Positions 26,156 through 38,800 of a DNA stretch of 64,000 bases are shown here, in pieces. The position numbers and the translations under genes were made by a program. Numbering within the stretch: position 1 is the stretch's first letter; every line of letters starts with the position of its first letter. The stretch covers positions 11,657,971-11,721,970 of the forward strand of contig OX463785.1 of assembly GCA_949825025.1 (NCBI GenBank), in the 5' to 3' direction. The DNA comes from Siphlonurus alternatus (lineage: Eukaryota > Arthropoda > Insecta > Ephemeroptera > Siphlonuridae). The notes below the pieces were generated by a model. It ran no database searches, was not told the DNA's origin, and saw only the letters and a list, made by a program, of their open reading frames with translations.

Positions 26156-29100
26156 GTGAGTATAACGTCAAGTAGCAGCACGAAACACAACAGATAAGAG
26201 ATTTATAACAGTTATGCAACCATTTAATAAAAAAAAAATGACTTTCCCATGTCCTCGTGGTTAAGGTAGAGATAATGTCGGTCAGCTGTTTTTTTAGCTC
26301 CATTTGATTAACATGTAAACCTTAGCAAATTCACAAAAATTCTGAATTTTTTTTTAGTGCCTAAAAGCCATAGACAAAAATTTCAAAACAATTTAACGAG
26401 CCAATTTTTTTTTAATTAATTTTTTTAATTTTCAGCATAGGGCTTTCCCATGGAGAGACAAACTAAAAAATTATTAAAAAAAAAATCAGCTCGTTAAATT
26501 GTTTTGAAATTTTTTCTATGGCTTTTAGGTACTGTACTAATATCTGCCTCTCAAAAAAAAAAAAAAAAAATCAGAATTTTTGTGAATTTGCCAAGGTTTA
26601 CATGTTAATCGAATGGAGCTAAAAAAAACAGCTGACCGACGTTATCTCTACCTTAAAGTGGAAGTAATAATTCTGTTTTTTTTTGCAAATGAATCTTAGA
26701 TTGGAAATTTTCCCTCTCCATTATGGGGTACAGTATATGTACTGTAGTTGGTGTATGGTCAAATACGTAATAAATCAACTCCATTTGCGATCAAAGCTTA
26801 AAATAGACGAGGGGAGCTTAGGAGGGAAAAATTTACCTAATAATTTAAGGCTGAAGGCTATGAACAAATATTGATTCCTAGCCGTTATGATGCTATTTTT
26901 GTTGTTTTAAATGACAATAATTTTCTTCAAGAATGTACTGGCGAATAATATTTTCTTAAGTGACCTGGGAGACTCCATTTCAAAGGGATATTTTTTTTTA
27001 ATGTTTTTATAATTTACCTAGGTTCCTAGTTTGCTGAAATTTTAGAGAAGTAATGTAAGGTTGTATTTTTTTAATTTATCAATCATATTGGGAGTTTCGT
27101 TTCATGTTCATTTCTGTCTATTTTGGTACCATTAACAAAAACAATAAGAATTACCCTTATATTATATATTATAATATATATTATCTATATAATATTATAT
27201 ATATTATATAAGTACTTACCTTGGCCGCTGTATGACTTACTCGTTACTCGTCCCCAGGACAACACCATGCCCGCGTCGCTGCGGTGTGGCTACTTCTGTG
27301 AGAAGGACCCCACCGGCCCCCTGGACAGGCAGAAGCTGATCGGCCACATCAACAAGCAGGCCCTCGAGACCCCAGACAAGCCAGAGGCAAAACCCTACGT
27401 GGCGGGCACCGTCCGTGGCAAGAAGGTAATACTGTCACATTTAATTTTCATCATGTTTGTAATGTCCTCGGTCTTTAGTAGACTGTTTGTAACAATCTGA
27501 ACATTTGTGATAATAACAAAGTCGAATATGATGCCCATCTGTGTCAATCTTGCAATCATTTTCAGTAATAGTGTTCGGGATATAATTTCAGCTAGTTTTT
27601 CAGAAGAGCTTCTTACTTCATGTCATTCCAATAAATATATTTTATCTGTGTAGTATTATTTTAAAGTTCCTTCAATGTAACATCATCTTACTTAAAATTA
27701 GTCAAAATACCACTAACTATTGAATACAAGTCTTTATTATTGTTATACAATTAATCTTTCTGTCAAATACATTAAAAATTAAATTACCACTCTGATCAAT
27801 ACTTCTTCTAAATATCTGCACCGTCATAACGCTATCTTGTGTCCACAGTGGGTCGCCCCCGAGGGCTGTGCTAAGATGAAGGAGGCGGAGGAGCAGATGG
27901 CCATTGACCTGGGAGATGAGTACGAGGAGGCACTCACTGGGGCCTCCCAGGAGGAGATCATTGACCTTGCAGGTGGGTCCAACATTCTGGGATCACCTTA
28001 GTTCGGAATCATACAGTTGCAAATTGATTATACAGTAATGATTTTTAAAGAAAGAATGAATTTAATGAAGTTAATTGATTTTCATGTTGTGAAATCTGGA
28101 CTACTGTAATCTGTAACATACACTACAAGTTGAATGTTCCCAAAAGTTTTAAAGTTTCATAGTGTACATTTTTGCATACAGTATTTTTGTTTCATGTTTA
28201 TTAATGCAAGTAACTTTTGAAAATATCAATTTTATTTATGAAAATGGTACATTTAGACAACTTACCAGCCTCTTTGGAGATACACAAAGATAGTACCAAG
28301 TACAGTATAATAAAATTAATAAAACTCAAATACACTAGCCAATGCAGTACTCCCTATCACCCAAGACTAATGCTACCATGGTTACCAACATACTGAATTT
28401 ACCATGATTATCAATATGGCTAACGTTACCGTGGTTACAGCTATCCTGGGCTTCCACTCTATGATGAACCAGGACCAGTACCATGCGTCGCTGCTCAACA
28501 AGGGTCAGCCAGTCGGCATGGGATGGGACGGAATCACCAAGGCCAGCCAGCCCAAGGTGTTCCCAATGGACCCTCCAAACACCACCGACCCTGACGACAC
28601 CATCAGGAGGGTCCGGGAGGACGATCACACTCTCACAGAGCTCAACTGGAACAACATCAAGGTGAGGGGACCAAGAGAAAGATCGCTGTAATGATTGTTA
28701 GCTAAAGAAGCAAATGTTTAGCTCACAAGCAAGTAATGGAGGAAAATTAACTCTAATTTTCTTCTTAATGGTGAAAGATAATTTAGAGTGAACCAAGACA
28801 AATACAAAATGTGTATCTTCATCTGTGTGGGTTATGAATGATTAGTTTATTTTTCTATGTCCAAAAGATAATGATCATCTTAATGAAGTATTAATTACTG
28901 TCTATGAAAATTTAAAACAACAAAGAAATTATATTAACAAAGGACCAAAGAGGCATAGATTTTAGCTTACATGTTTTTAATTATATTATTAACTTTCTTA
29001 TTTTTAATACTACTGTATACCAAAACTTAAGTGTGCATTAAAAATTTCTGGGTTAAAATGAGTTTTGTGATTTTAAGCTTCTGATTCTTACAAAAATTGC

Positions 29101-29794
29101 TATTAATTTATAGTTTGATTATTTCTATTGCATTTTGCTAACTTCACCTACCCTAATTGTGCCGGAGACTGACTTTCCTCTGTTTTTCAGAACATTTCCG
29201 ACGAGAAATTCAATCAGCTGTTTGAGGCTCTGCCGGCCAACACCCATCTGGAGGTGCTCAGTCTGACCAACACCGGCATGACGGACCACACCGCTCTGCT
29301 GCTGGCTGAGGCCCTCGAGAAGAACAACACTCTGCGTGTCGTCAAGTGAGGAAAACTCTTATTAGAGTACATAGTTGGGGCAGGAAGGGTGAGGAGATTA
29401 GAGTAGTCTGAGCTCTAGAGGTGTGAGCAAGTAGGGTGAGGACCTATTAAGCTGTAGAGCAAAATTTAAATATGATTCATATGTGTGGGTGTCATAGACA
29501 GGCCATGACTATCTCGGATGCCATCGGAAGAAGTTTAAAATCCAGGATAGTGATATTTGTAAATTATGTAAAAATGAACCTCAAGACAGAGGGCATCTGT
29601 TTAGATGCTCTGCATTAACTACAGAACTTGATTCGTTGCCTGGCAACATCAAGAGAGAAGAGAAAGAATCCTATCTCTATTAGCTTACTAGAAGTAGAAT
29701 GGTTTAAAAGCCAAAACGTGGGCATAAGAAAAGAAGAAGATATGTGTGGGTCTCCTGCCCCCACTAACCCAATGATAAAGAATTCTCTCTCTCT

Positions 29795-29845
<51 letters not shown>

Positions 29846-32800
29846 CTTGGCCCTCTCACTGGATGAGGCAATATTGATTTACCACTAGGTTATTTCTATC
29901 AAAGAGTAGCACAGAAATACTAAGGTTTGAGGAAAAGACTTATTTGGCAGTTGCATTATTCACATTTTCATATTTTATTGAATTCCATGTTCTTCTATTT
30001 TATCAAATCCACATTCATATGCTTAAAAAAGGTTATATTTAAAAATACTGATGTTATTTCAATTACTTCGCACTCAATTGAGCTCTTTGTTTTTAAAATA
30101 TTTTAAATTTATAAAACTTTGAAAGTTATATTAACAACAGTATTTTTTCTTCTTTCTTTATTATGACACTCATTCATTCAAACTTTGTATGTACTGTTAA
30201 CATTTTAAATTGTACTTAACATTGTTTTAGTCTCGTGTGAATTTGCTGTGTCACATAAAAAATGTAGAAAGGAAAACATTAGCAACACCAAGCTCAAAAT
30301 ATTACAAACCGTCCATTTAATTAATGACACTTAAGTGCAATTTTCACACAACACTTAAAGTGTTTTTTTCTTGTAAAGCTCTATTTAACAAAATAGATGC
30401 TACAAACAAGATGCAATTTGCATAGTTTTAAGTTAGCTAATGGAATTCTTTTTATCCTTGAAAACTAATGAAGCATTCAACAATGAGGCAACTTTTGGCA
30501 CATTGCCCACATACTTTTCTGCTCTTGTTTCACAAACAATACTCTAGCCAAATTCATCACCAAGTGTCCTCTGTATGGCCTTACCTATTGTTGATATCAT
30601 CAACGAATTACGATTGTTTGTTACAGTTTGGAGACCAATTTCATCAGTCCGCAGGTCATTGTACAGTTGTTGAAGTCATTGCTTACTACTAAGTCCATTG
30701 AAGAATTCAGGGGAGCCAACCAGGTAATATGTTAATTTTTAAGAGTTAAAACTTCATAAGAAAGTGAGATATGACCAATAATGTGTCTAGCTCATAAAAA
30801 TAATGTTCTAAATTGTATTTCATATTTTCAGGTGCAATTCTTTTAATTTCTTGAAAACTTCTGTTTTCTTCTATATAACGATAGGAATATAGAGGCTGAA
30901 ATATGCATCTACACCTGCTTTTCATATATAAATAGGACTTTATTTTTTATTTTGAAGTGTAACTAATGAATTTTATTTTGACAGTCCATAAAATTAAAAT
31001 AGAACTCTAAATTTTTGAGCTGATTATGTAACTTCTCATAATATGTCCTATACATTCAAACTACAAAAAAAATTGTTTACTTTATTGGTGGAGATTAGAG
31101 TACTTAAAAGGGTTACTCTGTCACACCATATGTCGGTAAACCCTGGCCTGTGTACATTTTCTGCACTCAATCAACCTTATGTTTATAAGGAAATCAAGTG
31201 CAAAAAATCCACACAATTCACAATTCAGTGAGGAATTCTCTCTCCTGATTGGTGGTCTCACGCTGTATTGTGATTGGTTTCAGAGGTCGCAGGTTCTTGG
31301 CAACAAGATAGAGATGCAGATCACTGACATTGTGGAACAGAACGCCACTCTGTTGCGACTTGGACTTCATCTCGAGTACAATGATGCTCGTCATCGCGTG
31401 GCTGCTCACCTGCAGCGAAACCTCGACCGCAGTGAGTTTCTCTCCCTCCTGTCACTCGTGTATGGTCCACCGTGCACTCTGGAGATTGTTAATACCAGGT
31501 CATGTAATCGGAAGCTCTAAATGTCAATGATAGAGCTTCTGGTTATGGTTGGAGACCTTCTTAATTTAAATTTGATCATTATAAATTAGGTCTTATTTAA
31601 ACCTGGCTACATTGAAATTAAATGTACCAGAATGAGCTATTCCAAAAATATAAGCACAAGCTCTGGTTTTGTACTTTATGTAAGATGTACTTATCACTGG
31701 TTTGTTTATTAATTAAGTATTAAAGTTTTGGTTTCAATATAAGTACAGTTGACGTATTGGAACATTTCCTTTTACAGCCTTGTTAATCACCACGCCCTTT
31801 GTTATTCTTACAGGGCATGGTGATTAATAAAGGTCACGAAGGGAAATTTTCAAGTGTACAATATGACATACTTATTTGCCATAAATGAAGGTCGTCTAAT
31901 TACATAATTTGTACAGTACGTCTAATTATTAAACTGAACTTGAGCCTCTAAAATTAAAGTCTCCACGGTGCACCTTTAAAAATTATTTTTAATGAGTACT
32001 CCAATGTAGTCACTGGCATACTTTGTTTATTTTTAAATGGCAATGAAAACAACTTGATTTGGTAATGTGTACCAGTATGCTAATGACTTCATACAGAAAT
32101 AGGTTCTATTTTATTTTTTAAGTTATTTATTTTTATAATTATTAAATTATTATCATTGTCAAAACATTCCTTATCATGCAGTAATCATAATCAGTTGTGT
32201 ATCAGTTTGAAAATTAAGTTAATTCTTATATGAAATTGTTTAAAATAAGTTATTTTATTAATATGTGTGATGGAAAATGAGTATACTGTAATTAATTATA
32301 ACATTTTATTCATTGTATCAAATATTTAATTTTTAATATTACTGTAATATTGCATAATGTACTCATTTTCCATGAATTTGTTCACAAAAATCTTATCATT
32401 CCAAACTTCACTACATACATTGTTATAAAAACAACTTTATTATTGCTATAGCTATAATATATTAAAAAGTGTCTGGTTGATTTTAAATTGATAAGATTTA
32501 TGTATTGTAATTATTTGTACATGCTGTAACGTATTGCTGTGAATACGCTACCCCGATCATTACGGCATTCGGTGGTTATTAGCTGATATTATGACAGACT
32601 CTTGTGTTTCTCTCTATAGTTTCAAAGGAGAGGATAGCAGCAGCTGGCTGGGCCGGGAAAGGCGTGATTGCTTGACCAATCATATTCCAACGAGTGTTTT
32701 TACAGTACGCCTCAATCACTTCTACCATTTCTATCTCTCATTCCCATTTCTAGATTGTTCACCTGTTTGCTTTAGTCTCATCTTTAAAAAAAAAAATAAA

Positions 32801-35800
32801 AATAAAAAATTTGATGCCATTTTGATACAAAAAAAAATGTATTCTCATTACCAGTATGTTTATGTTATATGCTAGAACGCTATCAATCTCTATTATTACT
32901 GAGTAACATTACATACTGGCATAAAATTAAATAAATTAATAATTTAAACTTAATTAAATAGAAAAAGTATATATATTTTTTTTTCTGTTAAATTTATTGA
33001 CAGTAAAAACTCGTTACTGTATTACCTAACTCGTTGTTAGTTAAAACTCAATTTTGAGTAAAGGAGAATGCATTCCCATAAAAAATAATTGGCATTCCAG
33101 GTATAGGAAAAACTTGATATTTTAAGGTAACCTAATTTTTTGGGTCACTTGACTATACTGTATGTACATAATAACAAGTTTTTACTGTAATAATTTATAT
33201 GATATTCAGTGTTAATTTAGATTGAAATGGCATTAAATTTGAAGTTGTTTTGTGTTTGTAGATGATAATATTGACATACAAAATTTCTCGACAATCACAC
33301 ATATTTGCAGTGCAGTAGCAGAACGAAAAATACCATTTATACATAAACACAAACCCAAGGATCTTCAAAAATCTTCTTTCACTGTCTCATTTTTCTCATG
33401 TATAAAATCATTATATTTATAAATAACTCACCATTTAATTAAATCATAATCTTGCTTAATAGTTCTCGCTTTAATTTGTACTATAGATTGTATAGCTATA
33501 AATTTTTTAAATATCCCCGCTTTTTTTATTGATTAATTAATTAATTTTAAATTATTATTAAAAAAAATTGTAGGTATTTAAATTTTCCTACCTTATTAAA
33601 TACCCAATTTCCACCATAATTATGTTTTGAGCCCCCCTTTTTTTTGTGGTAAAGTTGGAGTGTGGTGCATGATTCAAGTTTTCCTTTAAGTTATTTTAGT
33701 TTTTTTATTTTCTTGCTTTATCAGAATTCTAAGAATATGATTGTACTTTTTTATCAATCAATTATCAGTCATTTTCATTTTTATAACTCATTTTTATTTT
33801 TCTATTTATATTTTATCATTCATTTCTTCTTTTTATTAATGATATTTTTTATGCTATTTTAAGGTCATCTAGACAATTGAAAGAGCAAGAAATGGAGTGA
33901 CCAAAATTGTAATTTTATCTCAATAGTGTGTTGCATGCCATTTTTGTTCATTTTATGGAACCATTTTTTATCACCTTCAAAATCAGTTTTTTTTTAAAAG
34001 CTTTATATTAAAAAGTAATGCTTCTATAAAAACAACTTTTTAGTCTCTTTTTGTGTTAAATGGGATTTATTTTGAAGATGCATGTAATAACATATAATGC
34101 TTTTCTTATACATGAATTAAATTTAAAATAAATTATACATAAAGCAAATGTCTATATTCCGTGAAATTATTGAAACATAGATTATTTTAACAAAATTAAA
34201 TTGACGTTGTGGCGGAAAATAGCCAAAACTCCAAGTTCAAAATTATGAAAGTTTCAAAGTTAATTACTTTAATTTAAATTTTCAGACTTTGAGAAATATT
34301 TTACAAGTTCACTTTAGATTTTTCTTCATGATTGTTTTTTACACTACGAAAAATTATAGAATTGCTTTATTTTGTTCATTTTTTTTCTAAAATTAATAAA
34401 ATGCAATTAAATATATTTAAAACGTTTTTTTTTTATTTATTTATATACTGCATTATTGAATCCTAGTTACTAAAAAAATAATCAACCAAATCAAACAAAA
34501 GCATTGTATTAAAAGAGACTAAAAAAAAAAGCATGAATATAAAATAAAAAAATGACAAATTCTATAAATATATAAAAATATTAGTAATATTAATAATTTA
34601 GTAAAAAATACATAATATTTTGTCTTCTTTTCCTCTGTCTCTATCTTTTTGCTTTGTGTGTTTTCTGTGATGTATCGCAGGGCGTAAGACTAAGACCACT
34701 AAGACTTCCAGTCAGTTCAACGTACGTCTTGGTTCCAATTCCTTTCAGATCGTGGCCTAGCTTGAGGAGAGCGATGTTGCGCAGTGTGAGTAGATAATAA
34801 AAGGACGAAGAGGGCGTGGCGTCCTGGTCCCTCATGACAGGACGGCTGATGTCCTCAGTGTGGCCTAGAGAGTGCAGAGATCAGGAAACAGTACTTTGCA
34901 AAAATGTTGGACTCCAAAGTTTTATTTTAAACAATAGCATCTTTTATAAATTGAACTTGTAATTTCAGTTATTGTCTTAGAAAGCGTCAGCAGTGTCCAA
35001 AACTGAAAATTTTTCTAAATTTTGAATTTTTTGATTTGTCAATAGCTTTCGTTTCCAAACAGTTCTGGACAATGCTTTAGATTCCGCTTGATGCTCATTT
35101 GTGTTTTTAACCAGTTTCACTTTCCGATAAGCTACATAGGCTTATTTGAAATAGATGATCAAAATTTGAAAAACATTATATGAACAGCAATGGGCTTGTA
35201 ATTAAAAATATTCATACATAATTTTATACTTTTTTTTTTTATTTTTTTTATTTTTATTTATTTATTTATTTTTTTTTTTGCAACATTTTACTATAATTGA
35301 AATAAAATTAATAAGCTATTATACCTGTATTTACACATGTGAAAGATGTAAACATTTAGATTCCAAACTCTAATAATCCTGGTGAAATTTTTCCTTGAAC
35401 CAATTACGTGTTTGTAATTTAGGAATGCAATAAGAAGCCTTTGTTTAAATTTAAATAAAAAAAAAAAAAAAGTTTTGTTTATTTAAAAAAATATATTTTC
35501 ATTTACACAGTATGCTTGTTTAAGATATTTTTTGGAGTAACTTTTTGCGAGGTTCCGTTTCCTATCTCAATTTTGTTGATCTGTGTTCCTCCCGTGGTGT
35601 GTGCGTCTCTCCCGTATCATTTTTTTCTTCTGCCTGCCCTCCCTCCCTCTCTAGTGTATGTCTTAGTTTGTTTCTGACGCGAAGCTACGTTCTATGTTCT
35701 TTACAGTTCGCAAAGATCTTGAGTTGAGAATCCACTGCCATTTCTATAGCACGCTACGCAGCAAAAACACATACAAGTAATAATAATAAGATGATGATAC

Positions 35801-38800
35801 GTTAATTAAGTATAAAAAAATATAAGTGAGAATCACCAAAGAAAATTATTTTTCAAAGGTGAAGTTGTTTTATATTGCAACAAATAACATTTAAATTTGT
35901 TTTTTTATAAAAAAAATTAAAAAAATATATTATATTTTACATATTTTATAAAAACTATTTGAACTTTTTAATTAATTTTCCTTAATTTGTTCCATATCTA
36001 TCCAAAAAAAATGCTTAATTAAAAGACTAAAAAACATAAACTAAACATATATTTTTACATATCAATTTTATACATATATATTTTTTACAACCACCCTTAA
36101 AAATACATTTTTTATAAACAATTATTTGCATATTTTTTACTGTTTTTGTCGTTAGATGCTTCACTAAAAATTTACCCTGCTAATTATTAAAGCATGTCAC
36201 TCGCAATAAATTATGTAATATATAAACAAAACCATCCTCAAAATACGTATTATGTAGGACTTTCCTCCCTTTATATTTTTTATAATTAAGAAAACTTCAA
36301 AAACAAAATATTCTTCAAAATTTTACACAAAAATTACATAATATTATAATTTAAAAATTTATTTTTAGGTATCCTTCGAGTTATAATAATTATTAGTATA
36401 ATATAGATATTAAGTTTAATTGATATAATGTTAAAAGATTCCCTTTCTATTTTGTTGTCTCGTTTAGCTTGTCCCAGAAGTGGGACTGCGACCCCTACAG
36501 TTGGGTCAACTCTTCGTTCGGGGGCTTTATCTCCCGTGTTAGCTATTGCTACACCCCCACTACCTTCTATTCCTGAAAATCCTCCTGCTCCTGTAGCTTC
36601 CCCTCCTAACCCTGAATTAATCCCTGCTGGTAATCTAGTGTCTATCGTGGCAGCTGAATCTACCCCAGTTCCCATTGTGGCTGCTACTCCCAACCCCGAA
36701 ACTACCCCTGTTGCTACTCCTAACCCTGAAACCACCCCTCCTCAAGAAAAGTGATATTTTGATCTCGGTTAGAATCCCCTTTCCCGCTACCCCCCAACCA
36801 TAAAAATTTAAAAAATGAAGGTAAATTTTTTTCCTAAATACTTTTTTGGTATTTTTTTGCCCACCTTTATAAGATTTTTCTCCAACCTTGAGCAGTATTT
36901 TTTTTTAGACTTTGTTGTTTCCCAGCCTATTTTTTTACCCATGAGTGATTTTTTTCAAAAGAAAATATATACATATTTTTGTTAGAATGATTATTTTTTA
37001 TCATAAATCATTGTACATATGAAATAAAACTTGGCGAGTGTATGTGATAATTATAAATTAAAACTACTAATATTTATTTTTTCAGCTAGATTTCCCAACT
37101 AACTTATTAAATTTTTATTTTATGTCTATCATTTTTCATTTTTTTTTAGAACATGCTAGTAATTCAAGATTTTATCATAGTTTTTTTCCCCCTCATGCCC
37201 ATTTAGTCAATGCTAATATAAAAAAATGTTTGATAACTAATATGCATTTATTTGATGTGTTATTTTTCAGCAGCATGTATTATATAAAAAAAAGAGTGTG
37301 CCGTCATATTGCAACCAAATTAACAATCATTGTGTGTTAATAACTAACATTTGTAATTTGCAGATGGCATGCAGAGTGTTTGTGTATTTTTTTTAATTGT
37401 AAAATAAAATTACATAGTAAAGAAACATAGTCTAGTCACAACCAAAAATACTAAAGAAAATTAGTCATGAAATATAATTAATTAATAATGACCCATTTAG
37501 TTTTTAATATCATAAAAATTATACTATTTTGCTGTATGGTAAGTAAACTGTGATGTTTTTATCATTGTATTTTCATTAGATAAATTCTACAGTATATACT
37601 ACTCTATCATAATTATTGTTGTTTAAATTTGACCTATTAATTGAACTTATATAAATTATGACTTGTAATTTTTTTTTCTTTCTTTCGCTTGTGTATATTG
37701 GGGAAAAGTACTATTATGTGGTTAGTTCATTGTATAATTTTTAATTTTGTTAATTGAGCTATATATTTGGGAATTACGAAAAATAGAAAGAGGGTAACAA
37801 TTTTGGTACACAGTCTTTGGATTTATCTTCATTACTATTTTAAATTTAATGTTAGTGAAGGTTCTAGGGCAGTTACCAAATTAAATACAGTACATTACTG
37901 TATTTAATATTTGAGTAGTAAAACTCAAAGATTATAAAAAGATGTGGAACTCTTACAGAAGTCCTAATGTTCAAGAGCAGAGTCAATAAAGGTGTTAGTC
38001 TATAATGTGGAGAATTTCCAGTCAAAATCTGCAAAGCTCTCTTCCAGTGTTGTTGCAAACTTTAAACAATTTTATTTTTTTAAAAAAGGCATCTTTAGTA
38101 AAAAGTGAACAGATTGAACTTATTAACTTATTGTTGCTTTTGTAAGAAACTGGCTACTAGTGACCAAATTCCCTGTGCATTTATTGTCAAATTCTCTGTG
38201 CATTTATTATAAGGTTTTAGATATTGTATGCATATTAAATTTCAAATGTTGTAAATTTTTGTAACTAATATGAGTTATATAATTTTTCTAACATTATCCA
38301 AATCACCAAAAATTAAAACTGAACAATCTTTCAAAAGCTACCAAATGTTGCTATAATTTCCAGTTTCTTAAAAGCACAACATCATTACTTTTAATATTTT
38401 ACCTATATGCAACATCATTGTTAGAGAGAGGAACTAAGTAGATGTATCAGTTATCATCCCTCGTCCAGAGAAATGAGCTATCGGCCTACCAAGGTCTCGT
38501 TGCAATAATGAAGCTATCTGCTATTTCAGGTGAGCACAACAATGAGCTTTATTTTATACTGATTTACTTGAAATAGCAGATAGTTCAATATTGCAACAAA
38601 ATTTTGGAAAGCAGATAGCTCATAATTTTGGTTGAGGGACGATATATATTTTGATGGTATTTAAGGAAAACAGAATAGTATTGGTACCATTTTTTTTAGA
38701 TGTCTAATAATTTAAAAAATTGTATATAATTATTTTTCCCCTGGCAAGTTATTATTTGGTTGTGGCTAGGCTAGGTTGTGACAAGGTAGCTGGATAGAAA

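Noticed and set aside
28335..28628. Minus-strand frame over tmod exon 4
   Set aside because: Shadow of a clearly conserved plus-strand exon.
36334..36735. Gly/Val-rich 133-codon minus-strand frame
   Set aside because: Mirror image of the proline-rich plus-strand exon D, which has the matching acceptor and phase.
38530..38580. In-phase acceptor with a 15-residue tail
   Set aside because: Lies inside the family E MITE.
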